Numbered from the stretch's first letter, positions 7,770 to 16,092 are shown. The stretch: 52,206 nt of DNA from Clostridia bacterium (GCA_017939755.1 JAGBAJ010000046.1:1-52206); one strand, 5' to 3'. Notes: generated by a model from the letters alone, not told the origin. Numbers and translations: made by a program.

Positions 7770-8384
7770 TTAATGTTTATTAAAATATATTGATTGCTTT
7801 TTCTTTAAATTCCAACAAGCAAAGCAATTTTCACAATGTCCACTACACTCAACTGCATTTTGTGGTATAAATTTATCTAACTCGCTTTTATTAAATTTTA
7901 CATAAGTCATAGGCAAGTTATGTGGATTCTCTGGTATAAAACCACCCCAAGAACTAAAAACAATGTTTAAATTTTTTGGTAATTTATGTTTTGTTAAATA
8001 TTCATTAACTATTTCATATTTTTTTGTAAAACATAAAAATTTTGTTTCTTTGCAAATTTTTGCCGTTTGTACCATTAACTCTAAATATTGCATATCTACT
8101 ATATCACCACTAGAATGATAGCGAAAATGTTTAAATGGTATCATTTGTAAATAACCTTGTATTTGACTAAAATATGCTTTTGGACTTATTTTATATATAT
8201 CTAAATTATTTTGCATACTTTTTTGTACTGTACTATATAAGAATGTACCTTTGCAAGCATAACACCCTTTGCGACAAGGTGCATTTGCTCGGCAAGTTGT
8301 AACTGCTGGCAAGTTTATACTCGGTATTGAAGCCCCTAGTTTTCTATTTTGTATACTAATATGTATTGTTTTAAATTGTTCCAT
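7770..8384 (-). CDS. gp88-like cysteine-rich phage protein, 204 aa
   Basis: Shows the gene-88-type layout: an N-terminal NRKLGASIPSINLPAVTTC segment, then APCRKGCYACKG, a central HFRYHSSGDI motif, and a C-terminal CSGHCENCFACWN cluster. The two Cys clusters at the ends and the conserved RxHxSGD centre fit the GP88 family known from actinobacterial and other phages. The many paired cysteines suggest a metal or Fe-S site. No activity has been established to my knowledge. Single-gene unit, AAAGGGAG before ATG. Confidence 0.75.
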   Translation of the reverse strand: MEQFKTIHISIQNRKLGASIPSINLPAVTTCRANAPCRKGCYACKGTFLYSTVQKSMQNNLDIYKISPKAYFSQIQGYLQMIPFKHFRYHSSGDIVDMQYLELMVQTAKICKETKFLCFTKKYEIVNEYLTKHKLPKNLNIVFSSWGGFIPENPHNLPMTYVKFNKSELDKFIPQNAVECSGHCENCFACWNLKKKQSIYFNKH

Positions 8385-8420
8385 TTGTTTTTATCTCCCT
8401 TTGTTTTATTGATATACCCA

Positions 8421-8449
8421 ATTATACCAAATAAAAAAAGTTTTGTCAA
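8421..8449 (-). promoter_or_regulatory. Promoter of the 8384 gene
   Basis: TTGACA (8444-8449), 17 bp, TATAAT (8421-8426). Confidence 0.85.
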
Positions 8450-8584
8450 GTAAAATTACAAAAAATATTTTATTTTGTTGCCCGCTCAAAAACTCCGTCA
8501 TAACAAAAATAATTAAATATTTTATTTTTTAGAACTCCCAATATAATATAAAGAATAATTAAATATTCTAATAATCAGAATAAA

Positions 8585-8608
8585 AAAGAAGCAATTTTAT
8601 GCTTCTTT
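8585..8608 (-). terminator. Terminator after the 8597 gene
   Basis: AAAGAAGCA / TGCTTCTTT stem spanning the stop codon, T-run after it. Confidence 0.7.
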
Positions 8609-9310
8609 TAATATTGTATATTTAACAAAAGGTTGCATATTCGAATCTAACTTTTCAAAGCCATTTTCTAATATTCTAGTTACCTTGTTTTGCTTTTCAC
8701 ACCACACTAATCTTTTGTCGCTTTCTCTTTCTATATCATAGTGGTTGCTTTTTACAATTATTTTACCAATATAATTTTTATGGTAGTTATCTTCGTTTGC
8801 ATATTCTACTTGCACTCTTTTGCCGTTGATTATTCTATATAATTCTGCATAAGTTTTGCACATACTTTTTTCAGTAATAAGTTTTAGGTCTTTGTCTTTT
8901 ATAATATAATAGTAATCTATCATTATATCATAATAAAAATTACAATTATAATAATCAGTTTGTATACAACTATCTACATAATGATAATCTTTAACAAAAT
9001 TATTTATATCTATTAACATTTCTAATGCTTCATTTGTCAATAATGCAAATCGTTTTTCTTCACGCACATTTTCTCTTACCAAAGCATACTCATTTACATT
9101 GCCTTTGACTGCTTGCATATCGCTTTCTTGCGTGGTTAAACATTTACCACCAGTTAGTTTTATATAAAGACTACCAGTCCAGCCACCTTTATCTATTGTT
9201 ACGCTAAACTCATAATCTTTGTATTTTTTAACATACTCCCTTACTATTTTAGCCAGTTCTACAACTCCATTAAACTCATTGTACTTGCTACCTTTAACTT
9301 CATTATACAT
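8597..9310 (-). CDS. Hypothetical protein, 237 aa
   Basis: Alpha/beta protein, Lys- and Tyr-rich, with DYYNCNFYYDIMIDYYYIIKD in the middle and ANEDNYHKNYIGKIIVKS near the end. The N-terminal 60 residues (VTIDKGGWTGSLYIKLTGGK) look like a beta sheet. Single-gene unit with AAAAGGAG upstream. No family recognised. Confidence 0.7.
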   Translation of the reverse strand: MYNEVKGSKYNEFNGVVELAKIVREYVKKYKDYEFSVTIDKGGWTGSLYIKLTGGKCLTTQESDMQAVKGNVNEYALVRENVREEKRFALLTNEALEMLIDINNFVKDYHYVDSCIQTDYYNCNFYYDIMIDYYYIIKDKDLKLITEKSMCKTYAELYRIINGKRVQVEYANEDNYHKNYIGKIIVKSNHYDIERESDKRLVWCEKQNKVTRILENGFEKLDSNMQPFVKYTILKEA

Positions 9311-9345
9311 AATTTTTATCTCCTTTTGATTTTTATTACATAGTA

Positions 9346-9374
9346 ATTATATCAAATTAAAATAATTTTGTCAA
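9346..9374 (-). promoter_or_regulatory. Promoter of the 9310 gene
   Basis: TTGACA (9369-9374), 17 bp, TATAAT (9346-9351). Confidence 0.85.
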
Positions 9375-9462
9375 GTAAATTTCAAAGAAATATTTTTATT
9401 TTTTAAGAACATTTTGACGGCGACTTTCAAGAATAATTAAATATTCTACCGTTCCAATAAAA

Positions 9463-9486
9463 AAAGAAGATATTGCTATCTTCTTT
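9463..9486 (-). terminator. Terminator after the 9485 gene
   Basis: AAAGAAGATA / TATCTTCTTT stem-loop and T-run. Confidence 0.7.
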
Positions 9487-10120
9487 AATATATATAGTCA
9501 ATACATTTGCCAGTATTGTCTATTAAAAATTGTTGTATAATATTCGTTTTACTAGCACAATCTTGTATACAATGATAATTTTTTAACATTTCTAAATCAG
9601 TTTCAGTCAATGTTTCTTCATCATAATAACACTCTATATAAAAACCTATTTCGCTATCATTACCAATACTACTAGCCAATATCTTTTTTAATGCTTTTTC
9701 ATATTCAGTTTTTTCAATAAAACTTTCTTCGTTGGTGCAATATCTTTCATTACAACCTTGACTTTCAATAATTTTTCCATACTCTATTGTATATAACATT
9801 TGCTTAAAAGTTGTTGGAGTTTCTTCTTTTTCTTCTATCGGTCTACTTTTATTAACCCCCACACTATCTCTACCAAGATAAACAACCATATCTGCAAGAC
9901 ATACTTGTAAAGGTTTGCTAGTATCGTTTAACATAGTTATAAGAGCCACCACATCATCAAGTGATAAAGAATAATCATCTTCTGCTTTGTTTTTATAAGC
10001 AATATCTATTTGGTCTTTGATAAAATGAAAAGTATTATCTTCTTCATACTCATTTTTAAAATTTTCTTCATTATCTGCTAAATCTCTTATATCTATTTCT
10101 AATGATTCTCTAATTGTCAT
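9485..10120 (-). CDS. Hypothetical acidic protein, 211 aa
   Basis: Start at MTIRESLEI, where AGGGGG precedes the ATG; the longer frame begins inside the upstream gene. Acidic, helical, with a Cys-containing C-terminus (CIQDCASK). Second gene of a two-gene unit with the 84-aa protein. No motif. Confidence 0.65.
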   Translation of the reverse strand: MTIRESLEIDIRDLADNEENFKNEYEEDNTFHFIKDQIDIAYKNKAEDDYSLSLDDVVALITMLNDTSKPLQVCLADMVVYLGRDSVGVNKSRPIEEKEETPTTFKQMLYTIEYGKIIESQGCNERYCTNEESFIEKTEYEKALKKILASSIGNDSEIGFYIECYYDEETLTETDLEMLKNYHCIQDCASKTNIIQQFLIDNTGKCIDYIY

Positions 10121-10122
10121 AA

Positions 10123-10377
10123 TTAACCCCCTATTTTCCCTAATTTTAAGTGTGCCATAAATAATTCCATATAATCTAAACAATGGTCTAGTGTAATATG
10201 ATCTTCTTCATAAATTACAGTGTCATTTACAGTATCATTTTCAGTATCATTTAACCTATTTCTTAACTCAATTAAACTTTCATAATCTTCTTGTATTGCT
10301 TTTTTAATATCTTCATCAGTCATTCCATAAGCAAAACAATTTTCTTTTAAATATTTCATCATTTCTTCTTTTGACAT
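10123..10377 (-). CDS. Small helical protein with NDT repeats, 84 aa
   Basis: N-terminal two thirds are helical. The middle carries NDTENDTVNDTV, three tandem NDT units encoded by a short DNA repeat at about 10218-10252, likely a slippage expansion. First gene after the promoter at 10411. Function unknown. Confidence 0.65.
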   Translation of the reverse strand: MSKEEMMKYLKENCFAYGMTDEDIKKAIQEDYESLIELRNRLNDTENDTVNDTVIYEEDHITLDHCLDYMELFMAHLKLGKIGG

Positions 10378-10410
10378 AGTTGTTATCTCCTTTTGTTTAT
10401 CGTCATAGTA

Positions 10411-10439
10411 ATAATACCATAATAAAATAGTTTTGTCAA
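10411..10439 (-). promoter_or_regulatory. Promoter of the 10377-9485 unit
   Basis: TTGACA (10434-10439), 17 bp, TATTAT (10411-10416). Confidence 0.85.
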
Positions 10440-10517
10440 GTAAATTTAAAAGAAATATTTTCTAATTTTTATATCATTACAATGATACAAATATTTAATT
10501 ATTCTTTAAAAAATAAA

Positions 10518-10549
10518 AAATATTAAGGGTTATACTACCCCTAATATTT
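10518..10549 (-). terminator. Terminator after the SprT-like gene
   Basis: AAATATTA-GGG and CCC-TAATATTT arms, overlapping the stop, then T-rich sequence. Confidence 0.65.
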
Positions 10550-11132
10550 GTTTAATTTTAATACTATCTGCATACTCGCAAGTAGTCCCACAAGCACGGC
10601 AAGAATAATTTTGTGGTTTGCGATATTTGATTGTCATTCTATTTGATTGCCTTAATATTTTATTGCATTTTGAACATATAAGAAAATGTTTATAATTGTT
10701 TAATTTATAATCTACTTGTTTCACATCATCATGACTGCCACTCCAACAACTATACCCTAAATATCTTTGTATAATTTCACAATGCCATTTAAACTCGCTT
10801 TTATGGTTTTGGCAATTTTTTAAGGTATGTATTAACTCGTGTATAATTGTTTCTTTAATACCCTTTATATCTCTATTTTTGTGGTCATAAATTATTATGC
10901 TAAAACTCCCAATATCTTTTATGCTTGTTCTTCTGCCCCAATAGTCAAAAGTATATGTTATATTATGATATTTGCAAGCCCCTAATCTTGTCCCTGTGGT
11001 ATGCCCCCAATCAATAGTTATACAATCTTTTTTAAACTTAAAATAATCTGCATAACAAGTCCCACCAATTTTTTCTTCTATCTCGTTATAACATTCTTGC
11101 AATAAATTTTCTAAATTTTGTTTTGTATACAT
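10530..11132 (-). CDS. SprT-like zinc metalloprotease, 200 aa
   Basis: Contains HELIH (about residues 98-102) with a further His about eight residues on (NHKSEFKW), the signature of SprT/Spartan-type zinc peptidases. A C-terminal zinc ribbon follows: CSKC at about 153-156, then CRACGTTC. The Glu of HExxH is the expected catalytic base. Cellular relatives cut DNA-protein crosslinks, and phage copies may clear host proteins from DNA (inference). Start at MYTKQNLE with AAAGGGAG; the longer frame lacks a ribosome site. Single-gene unit from the promoter at 11169. Confidence 0.88.
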   Translation of the reverse strand: MYTKQNLENLLQECYNEIEEKIGGTCYADYFKFKKDCITIDWGHTTGTRLGACKYHNITYTFDYWGRRTSIKDIGSFSIIIYDHKNRDIKGIKETIIHELIHTLKNCQNHKSEFKWHCEIIQRYLGYSCWSGSHDDVKQVDYKLNNYKHFLICSKCNKILRQSNRMTIKYRKPQNYSCRACGTTCEYADSIKIKQILGVV

Positions 11133-11168
11133 AATTTTTAATCTCCCTTTGTTATTTGATACATATAT

Positions 11169-11197
11169 ATAATACCACAAAAAAATAACTTTGTCAA
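11169..11197 (-). promoter_or_regulatory. Promoter of the SprT-like gene
   Basis: TTGACA (11192-11197), 17 bp, TATTAT (11169-11174). Confidence 0.8.
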
Positions 11198-11271
11198 CCT
11201 ATTTTCAAGAAATTTTTTTATTTTTTTAAAAACTTTTAAGGGCCAGAATAATTAAATATTCTTAATCTTAT

Positions 11272-11477
11272 GAAAAAAGAGAGAGTTTATAGCCACTCGT
11301 CAATGGCTCACTCTCTCTTGTGAGTAAGGGGTGTAGGCACTACCCCTATTCTTTTTCAAGCGAAAAGCACTCCACCAAAGAAAACTACGACACCCGCTCT
11401 TTTAAGTTTCATACGAGAACTCTGTTTACTCCTGTCGCTAGAACCCAATCAAACACCGACCTATTGCCTTTATAGGT
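11272..11477 (-). ncRNA. Putative small RNA B, about 200 nt
   Basis: Own promoter at 11484-11512, no ribosome site or credible ORF, and a large terminator stem (11278-11318). Upstream of it is a GGGGTAG / CTACACCCC hairpin. Shares the ordered words GGTTCT, GACAGG, CTTAAAAGA and TGTCG with small RNA A, so the two look like diverged copies of one structured RNA. Explains the 350-bp gap. Confidence 0.55.
11278..11318 (-). terminator. Terminator of small RNA B
   Basis: AGAGAGAGT / ACTCTCTCT plus an inner GCCA/TGGC pairing, with a T-run on the minus strand. Confidence 0.75.
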
Positions 11478-11483
11478 ATTATT

Positions 11484-11512
11484 ATAATATCATATTATAA
11501 AAATTTTGTCAA
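11484..11512 (-). promoter_or_regulatory. Promoter of small RNA B
   Basis: TTGACA (11507-11512), 17 bp, TATTAT (11484-11489). It starts 15 bp past the stop of the gene at 11528. Confidence 0.8.
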
Positions 11513-11527
11513 GTATTTTTTAAAAAA

Positions 11528-11647
11528 TTATTCATCTTCTTCTACGGCTTCAATAATTTGAAAAATAAGTGAATCTAATTCGCCATCTTCAAACTCATCT
11601 CCAAACCATTCAGTTAAAAGATTTTGTATTTTTTCAAATGCACTCAT
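11528..11647 (-). CDS. Small acidic protein, 39 aa
   Basis: MSAFEKIQNLLTEWFGDEFE and so on: an acidic 39-residue helical protein with a strong AGGGGG ribosome site. It ends at 11528 and sits 14 bases from the preceding gene, in the operon read from 12820. No domain. Confidence 0.6.
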   Translation of the reverse strand: MSAFEKIQNLLTEWFGDEFEDGELDSLIFQIIEAVEEDE

Positions 11648-11661
11648 ACATTTACCCCCTT

Positions 11662-11901
11662 TTAATCATAATCTTTTAAAAATATAATAGGATAGCCATA
11701 ACTTTGTAATAAAACTTCCGTATCATCATAAGTAATAGCCATTAAATACTTTGCACTATGGCTGTCTGTTTCAATACTTTCATATCTAGCCATAGCCATA
11801 TCTAAATCGCCTTCTTCCCAAGAATCTATATGCTCCGTTGGTAAGTTGGTTTCTTCGTCTAATTTTTCTATACCCACTCTAAAATATTGTGCTTTTTTCA
11901 T
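11662..11901 (-). CDS. Hypothetical protein, 79 aa
   Basis: Small alpha/beta protein (QYFRVGIEKLDEETN, then AKYLMAITYDDTEVLLQSYG). Third gene of a four-gene unit. The YFRVGIEK start could form a beta hairpin. No family. Confidence 0.65.
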   Translation of the reverse strand: MKKAQYFRVGIEKLDEETNLPTEHIDSWEEGDLDMAMARYESIETDSHSAKYLMAITYDDTEVLLQSYGYPIIFLKDYD

Positions 11902-11910
11902 AATATCTCC

Positions 11911-12261
11911 CTATCTAACAACTTGTATCGTTGTTTCATTTCGTAAATCAACTATTCTTGCTATTTCGTTTTCAGTTTTATTTACTTCTATATATTCGTA
12001 TGCTTTTGCAAGAGTTTCAAATAATTCGGTTTTCTCTTTGCCATTTTCATTATTCTCAATTACAACTCTATATTTATAATAATATACTTTTTCGTCTTTA
12101 TGTGTTATTTCTAAATATTCTTTGATAAACTCCCAAAACTCGTCATCACTACCATAGTGTTCAAACAACTCTTTTTTAAAATAATAAAATTTTTCGTCCA
12201 TTTCTTCTTCGGTTATTTCATTGCCGTCTATATCATAAAATTTTCTATCAAACATTTTCAT
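11911..12261 (-). CDS. Hypothetical acidic protein, 116 aa
   Basis: Very Glu/Lys-rich, with a DEKVYYYKYRVVIENNENGK centre that looks like a beta pair followed by helix. Overlaps the upstream gene by 14 bases (coupled). No motif. Confidence 0.65.
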   Translation of the reverse strand: MKMFDRKFYDIDGNEITEEEMDEKFYYFKKELFEHYGSDDEFWEFIKEYLEITHKDEKVYYYKYRVVIENNENGKEKTELFETLAKAYEYIEVNKTENEIARIVDLRNETTIQVVR

Positions 12262-12787
12262 CTTCTCCCTTTCTTCTTAAAATTAAATCTCTTAACATTT
12301 TTTCGTACATATCTATTGTTTTATTGTAAATGCACCCATTACTATCTAAAAACTCTATATCATCTAGCATAACCCACTCGCTGTTAAGAAAAACAATAGT
12401 ATATACTGCTCCCGTATCGTTTCGTATATCTATCATATAGTTATCGTGTACTATTTCATAAGTAAAGCCGTATGCTTTTAATGTTTCTAAAATTGTAAAG
12501 CAATCTTTATCTTTGATAATATGCTCTATTCTAAAAAAGTCCCCCATTAAAATCATCAGTTCTTGTTTTAACTTTTGTTTCATCTCGCCAATACTTTCTA
12601 CTAGCACTAAACTATTTGTCGCTACTGCCCACTCAAAATCTATTTCATCAAGTGGTGGGTCAACTGGTTGTACATAAGTCACATACTCATTTGATGTATT
12701 AACATAACATAGTGTCCCAGTTTCAAAAGTTTTATCATAAAAGATTTGCCTTTCTTTTATCTGCACTAAATCATCTTTTTTAAACAT
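12248..12787 (-). CDS. Hypothetical protein with SH3-like N-terminus, 179 aa
   Basis: Start at MFKKDDLVQIKERQIFYDK, with AAAGGAG upstream. The first 60 residues (DLVQI, then GTLCYVNTSNEYVTYVQP) resemble a small SH3-type barrel seen in many phage proteins. The remainder is an alpha/beta region with an acidic tail. First gene of the four-gene unit from 12820. Function unknown. Confidence 0.65.
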   Translation of the reverse strand: MFKKDDLVQIKERQIFYDKTFETGTLCYVNTSNEYVTYVQPVDPPLDEIDFEWAVATNSLVLVESIGEMKQKLKQELMILMGDFFRIEHIIKDKDCFTILETLKAYGFTYEIVHDNYMIDIRNDTGAVYTIVFLNSEWVMLDDIEFLDSNGCIYNKTIDMYEKMLRDLILRRKGEDENV

Positions 12788-12819
12788 AGTTATTTTCTCC
12801 TTTTGTTTTACTTGTCTAT

Positions 12820-12848
12820 ATAATACCACAAACTACCAACTTTGTCAA
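12820..12848 (-). promoter_or_regulatory. Promoter of the 12787-11528 operon
   Basis: TTGACA (12843-12848), 17 bp, TATTAT (12820-12825). Confidence 0.85.
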
Positions 12849-12929
12849 GTAAAATTAAAGAAATATTTTAAAAAATTTTTACTTCAACCCATAATCCTAG
12901 ATTATGTAGTATGAAATTACCCTTAATAA

Positions 12930-12976
12930 GCCCTACAAGGCACTTTTTAAGCCCATAGAGAATAATTAATTATTCC
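12930..12976. repeat. AGCC cluster (locus 2) beside a fully symmetric palindrome copy
   Basis: AATAAGCCC and TTTTTAAGCCC words like those at 376 and 29249, immediately followed by the palindrome variant at 12959-12976, whose core AATAATTAATTATT is perfectly symmetric. Confidence 0.5.
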
Positions 12977-13052
12977 CTTGGTATATTCTTCCAAAACACA
13001 CTAACTCTCGTTCTAGCCCCCTTAAAATGCGTTAAAAGGGCATATTAAAAAA

Positions 13053-13073
13053 TAGAAGTTTATTCAACTTCTA
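13053..13073 (-). terminator. Terminator after the 13060 gene
   Basis: TAGAAGTT / AACTTCTA stem overlapping the stop codon, then a T-run. Confidence 0.65.
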
Positions 13074-13611
13074 CTTCTTTTATAAAAATTGTAGTTCTAT
13101 AATCGCCTGCCTGTGCGTCAAAATAATCTTCTTCTTCATCGTATTCTTCAAATTCATCGTCTTTGTAATCGGCAAGCCAACTATTTCTTTTTTCTTCTTC
13201 TATCACTTGCTTTAATAATTTTATCGCTTTCTCTCGTGTTGTTGTACACCTATAAGTTTGTTGTGTATCAAAAATATTGCTATCGTAATAATTTAAAATA
13301 ACCAAATAAATCATAGGGACATTATCTTCATCTTCTACACATTCCAAAGGGTCGGGCTGAGAACACTCGGCTAATCGTCCCTTGTAAGATAAATTTTCAT
13401 CGGCTTCGTAAAGAGTTTCATAATTATTAGGTAAGTTTTCTTCATCGTAAGTCACTCTTGTAATTACAATATCTTCTCCGTGTATATCAATTAAGTCCCT
13501 TACAATTTCTTCATCGGTTGCATTTTCAAATTCTTCTTGCTCTATATATCTTTCAATTTGCTTTTCATTGCTATCATATACAATAATTGTTGTATCGTCC
13601 ATATTATTCAT
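13060..13611 (-). CDS. Hypothetical acidic protein, 183 aa
   Basis: Start taken at MNNMDDTT after GGGGG; MDDTT nine bases further in is an alternative. Extremely acidic, with several DDEE clusters and a YLVILNYYDSNIFDTQQTYRCTTTREKAIK middle. The start overlaps the stop of the upstream gene, giving coupled translation. Acidic DNA-mimic character is possible but unsupported by any motif. Confidence 0.65.
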   Translation of the reverse strand: MNNMDDTTIIVYDSNEKQIERYIEQEEFENATDEEIVRDLIDIHGEDIVITRVTYDEENLPNNYETLYEADENLSYKGRLAECSQPDPLECVEDEDNVPMIYLVILNYYDSNIFDTQQTYRCTTTREKAIKLLKQVIEEEKRNSWLADYKDDEFEEYDEEEDYFDAQAGDYRTTIFIKEVEVE

Positions 13612-14173
13612 CAAACCCCCATTTTTCTTCAATAGTATTTAAAATATCTAATAAACATTCATCAAATTCTTCGCCGTCTGTATCATCTAATAAATCAAAT
13701 TGTTCACACATTTCTGCAAGTGTCCAACATTCTTTACCAGTTTTTTCTTTTACAATTTCATTGATTGTTTGTTGAGTAAATACTTTATCATGGTCTAGCC
13801 AAAATTCTAACTCTCCCATAGGGTTGTTATCGTGCATATCTCGTAAATCTTCGGCTTTTATACCTAGTAATAGATAATGTTTATTACCTAATACTTCATC
13901 ATATTCTTTTTCAGTCATTCCTAGTTCGTTTAACAAATAATGAGATTTTGGTCTTAAATTTAAACATTGCTCATCTTCTAACATAACTATTGCATTACTT
14001 AAAAGAGTTTTGAATCTTTCAGTTCTATCAATTTCTAAATGCTCGCCTAGTTGCTCGTAATTTTTATCTTCTACAAATTCAAATAGTATTCCTGCACATT
14101 CTTCACAACTCCAAATATGTGTATCTCTATATTGAATATACTTCATATTACCATTACATAGTGGACATTTCAT
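13604..14173 (-). CDS. Zinc-ribbon protein with acidic C-terminus, 189 aa
   Basis: N-terminal zinc ribbon: CPLC at residues 3-6 and CEEC about 20 residues on. Two helical acidic regions follow, with DLLDDTDGEEFDECLLDIL near the end. Middle gene of a three-gene unit. The ribbon matches a general nucleic-acid or partner-binding fold; no specific role can be given. Confidence 0.7.
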   Translation of the reverse strand: MKCPLCNGNMKYIQYRDTHIWSCEECAGILFEFVEDKNYEQLGEHLEIDRTERFKTLLSNAIVMLEDEQCLNLRPKSHYLLNELGMTEKEYDEVLGNKHYLLLGIKAEDLRDMHDNNPMGELEFWLDHDKVFTQQTINEIVKEKTGKECWTLAEMCEQFDLLDDTDGEEFDECLLDILNTIEEKWGFDE

Positions 14174-14196
14174 AACTTCGTTTTCTCCCTTATCGT

Positions 14197-14496
14197 TTAT
14201 TTTTTCGTTGATTGTTCGTAAATTTTTTTATAAGTGTAAAGTGTTTGTCTGCTTACATTTAATTGTGTCGCTATCGCCGTCATTTTTATCTTTGGCTGTG
14301 CCTTGTAAAGTTTTACAAAATCATCATAACACTTAAAATCTCTATTATAATATGTTTCTTGTTTTTCAGTCACAAAAGATTTGAGTGTTGTATTATGCTT
14401 TGTATTGGCATAATAAAATTGATTATAACAACTTCGGCATAGTCCTTTTGCATAAATTTTTTCTGCTCCACATTTTCTGCATTTAATTTGTTGCAT
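14197..14496 (-). CDS. Zinc-ribbon plus helix-turn-helix DNA-binding protein, 99 aa
   Basis: N-terminus QIKCRKCGAEKIYAKGLCRSCYNQFY is a four-Cys ribbon. The C-terminal 40 residues (FVKLYKAQPKIKMTAIATQL then NVSRQTLYTYKKIY) form a typical resolvase-type helix-turn-helix with VSRQTLY as recognition helix. This is the clearest sequence-specific DNA-binding protein in the left half and a candidate, by inference only, for reading one of the dispersed palindromes. First gene after the promoter at 14534. Confidence 0.82.
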   Translation of the reverse strand: MQQIKCRKCGAEKIYAKGLCRSCYNQFYYANTKHNTTLKSFVTEKQETYYNRDFKCYDDFVKLYKAQPKIKMTAIATQLNVSRQTLYTYKKIYEQSTKK

Positions 14497-14533
14497 ACCT
14501 TATCTCATCTCCTTTTATTAGTTTTATGCTTAT

Positions 14534-14562
14534 ACTATATCATACTTTTTATGCTTTGTCAA
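14534..14562 (-). promoter_or_regulatory. Promoter of the 14496-13060 unit
   Basis: TTGACA (14557-14562), 17 bp, TATAGT (14534-14539). Confidence 0.85.
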
Positions 14563-14632
14563 GTAATTTTCAATATTTACTTAAATTATTTTTACACCAC
14601 AAAATAATTAAATATTCAGACGGCGAAAAAGA

Positions 14633-14653
14633 AAAAGGGCTTATTCGCCCTTT
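14633..14653 (-). terminator. Terminator after the 14641 gene
   Basis: AAAAGGGC / GCCCTTT stem overlapping the stop codon. GACGGCGA lies beside it at 14619-14626. Confidence 0.65.
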
Positions 14654-14856
14654 ATCATTGTTGCAATTACTTCCGTTAGAGATTGTACCTTGCTCAAATT
14701 TGCTTTAAACTTGGCAAATGCTGATTGGCTTTCCGTAGATAAAAATTCAGTTAGATTTATCGTCATCTCTTTTTCGGCTTTTTTTAAATTACTTATCATT
14801 ATTTTTTTTAGTAGTTGTTTTTCTTCTTTTAAATTTTGTTCCATAAACTCACCCAT
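14641..14856 (-). CDS. Small helical protein, 71 aa
   Basis: Almost wholly helical and charged (EEKQLLKKIMISNLKKAEKE), probably a coiled coil. The start overlaps the preceding gene; MEQNL, four codons in, is an alternative start. No motif. Confidence 0.6.
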   Translation of the reverse strand: MGEFMEQNLKEEKQLLKKIMISNLKKAEKEMTINLTEFLSTESQSAFAKFKANLSKVQSLTEVIATMIKGE

Positions 14857-15086
14857 TCATAACTTTTAACTCTTGCAAAATGTTCTGCATTTTGTTCTCC
14901 AAATTCTTCTAATATGTACTGCCTTGCTTTTGAGTATGCTGATTTTTTAACACTATTTTTGAAAATATATATTGCTCGCTTAATAGTTTGTCCCTTGTTT
15001 TTTTGCAATTTGAAAATCGCATAATTTGATGTGCCTTTCACTTGTTCAATCATATAGATACTTGGCTCGTTAATAGTAAATTGCAT
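14829..15086 (-). CDS. Small basic protein, 85 aa
   Basis: Start at MQFTINEPS with AAAGGGAG. Basic, with KNKGQTIKRAIYIFKNSVKK in the middle, so nucleic-acid binding is possible. First gene of a two-gene unit. No family. Confidence 0.65.
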   Translation of the reverse strand: MQFTINEPSIYMIEQVKGTSNYAIFKLQKNKGQTIKRAIYIFKNSVKKSAYSKARQYILEEFGEQNAEHFARVKSYEWVSLWNKI

Positions 15087-15121
15087 AATTTTATTTCTCC
15101 CTTTGTTTAGATTATACAATT

Positions 15122-15150
15122 ATTATATACTAATGTTTTTTGGTTGTCAA
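15122..15150 (-). promoter_or_regulatory. Promoter of the 15086 unit
   Basis: TTGACA (15145-15150), 17 bp, TATAAT (15122-15127). Confidence 0.85.
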
Positions 15151-15229
15151 GCAAATTTCAGTAATTTTATGCACAATTTTTTATTTTTATGCATGAGAAT
15201 ATTTAATTATTCTGTGTCAACTAAACAAA

Positions 15230-15245
15230 AAAGGCTTTCGCCTAA
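15230..15245 (-). terminator. Short terminator after the 15242 gene
   Basis: A-rich GGC / GCC hairpin with T-run on the minus strand, overlapping the stop. Confidence 0.45.
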
Positions 15246-15946
15246 TCTGTTTCAAAGTCGGGAGCATAAGCATTATATATTGCCCCATTTACATAGCCTT
15301 GCCTAATCTCTTCTATTATATGGTCTTGTGTACACTCATCTACTTCGGTAATATAATACTCTTTACCACTACTTGTATTTTTAATTATTACCCCGTCTGT
15401 CGCCAAATACCAACAACCGTCAAATTCTTCATTTTCTTTTATCTCTTCTATTCTTGATAAAACTTCGTAACCTGTGCTATACTTTTCAACCAATGTTCCA
15501 AAGTTAAGCACAACAACTCCGTTTGGCTCAATTCTAACTGGTACATCGTTAAACTCTTTGCCGTCTTCTTCAATCGTGCAAACAATATCAACATAATCAT
15601 CGTGAATATTTTTAAGGTATACATAATCACTAAACCATTTATCAAAGTAGTTGTTGCAAAAATCACATAATTGGTTTTCTTCTTCTCCTACCACTTCTCT
15701 TACTCCGTTAGTATACCATTTATTATCAAAATAGTTTTCTCCGTTTCTTTTGCTTTCAGTTGCATAGTTAAAATTCTCGCTATCAAATGCTTGCACAAAA
15801 TCTCTATACTCTTGCTCTGTGTTTATGTTTTTCAATTCGTCAAGCACCTGTGTTCCATGCCCATTCTCAACATACATATCTCCGTTGAACTCAACACTTA
15901 CTAATGTTTTTTCTTTTAATACTACGGCTATTTTACCCCTAGTCAT
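15242..15946 (-). CDS. Hypothetical protein, 234 aa
   Basis: Start at MTRGKIAVVLKEKTLVSVEF. Contains LCDFCNNYFDKWFSD (one CxxC) in the middle and a beta-rich C-terminal half (VPVRIEPNGVVVLNFG). Opens with a strand like the MGQRSQ and Api92-like proteins. Function unknown. Single-gene unit. Confidence 0.7.
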   Translation of the reverse strand: MTRGKIAVVLKEKTLVSVEFNGDMYVENGHGTQVLDELKNINTEQEYRDFVQAFDSENFNYATESKRNGENYFDNKWYTNGVREVVGEEENQLCDFCNNYFDKWFSDYVYLKNIHDDYVDIVCTIEEDGKEFNDVPVRIEPNGVVVLNFGTLVEKYSTGYEVLSRIEEIKENEEFDGCWYLATDGVIIKNTSSGKEYYITEVDECTQDHIIEEIRQGYVNGAIYNAYAPDFETD

Positions 15947-15980
15947 GTTTTTAATCTCCTTTTGTTTTTTGATATACCCT

Positions 15981-16009
15981 ATTATAGCATACCCTTTAAA
16001 TTTTGTCAA
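15981..16009 (-). promoter_or_regulatory. Promoter of the 15946 gene
   Basis: TTGACA (16004-16009), 17 bp, TATAAT (15981-15986). Divergent from the plus-strand promoter at 16064. Confidence 0.85.
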
Positions 16010-16063
16010 GTAAATTTACAAGATATTTGATAAAAAATATTTTTTTAAATATGAGCATTTTAC

Positions 16064-16092
16064 TTGACAAACCTATATATAATATGTTATAG
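16064..16092 (+). promoter_or_regulatory. Plus-strand promoter of small RNA C
   Basis: TTGACA (16064-16069), 17 bp ending TATG, TTATAG (16087-16092). Reads against the surrounding genes. Confidence 0.8.
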
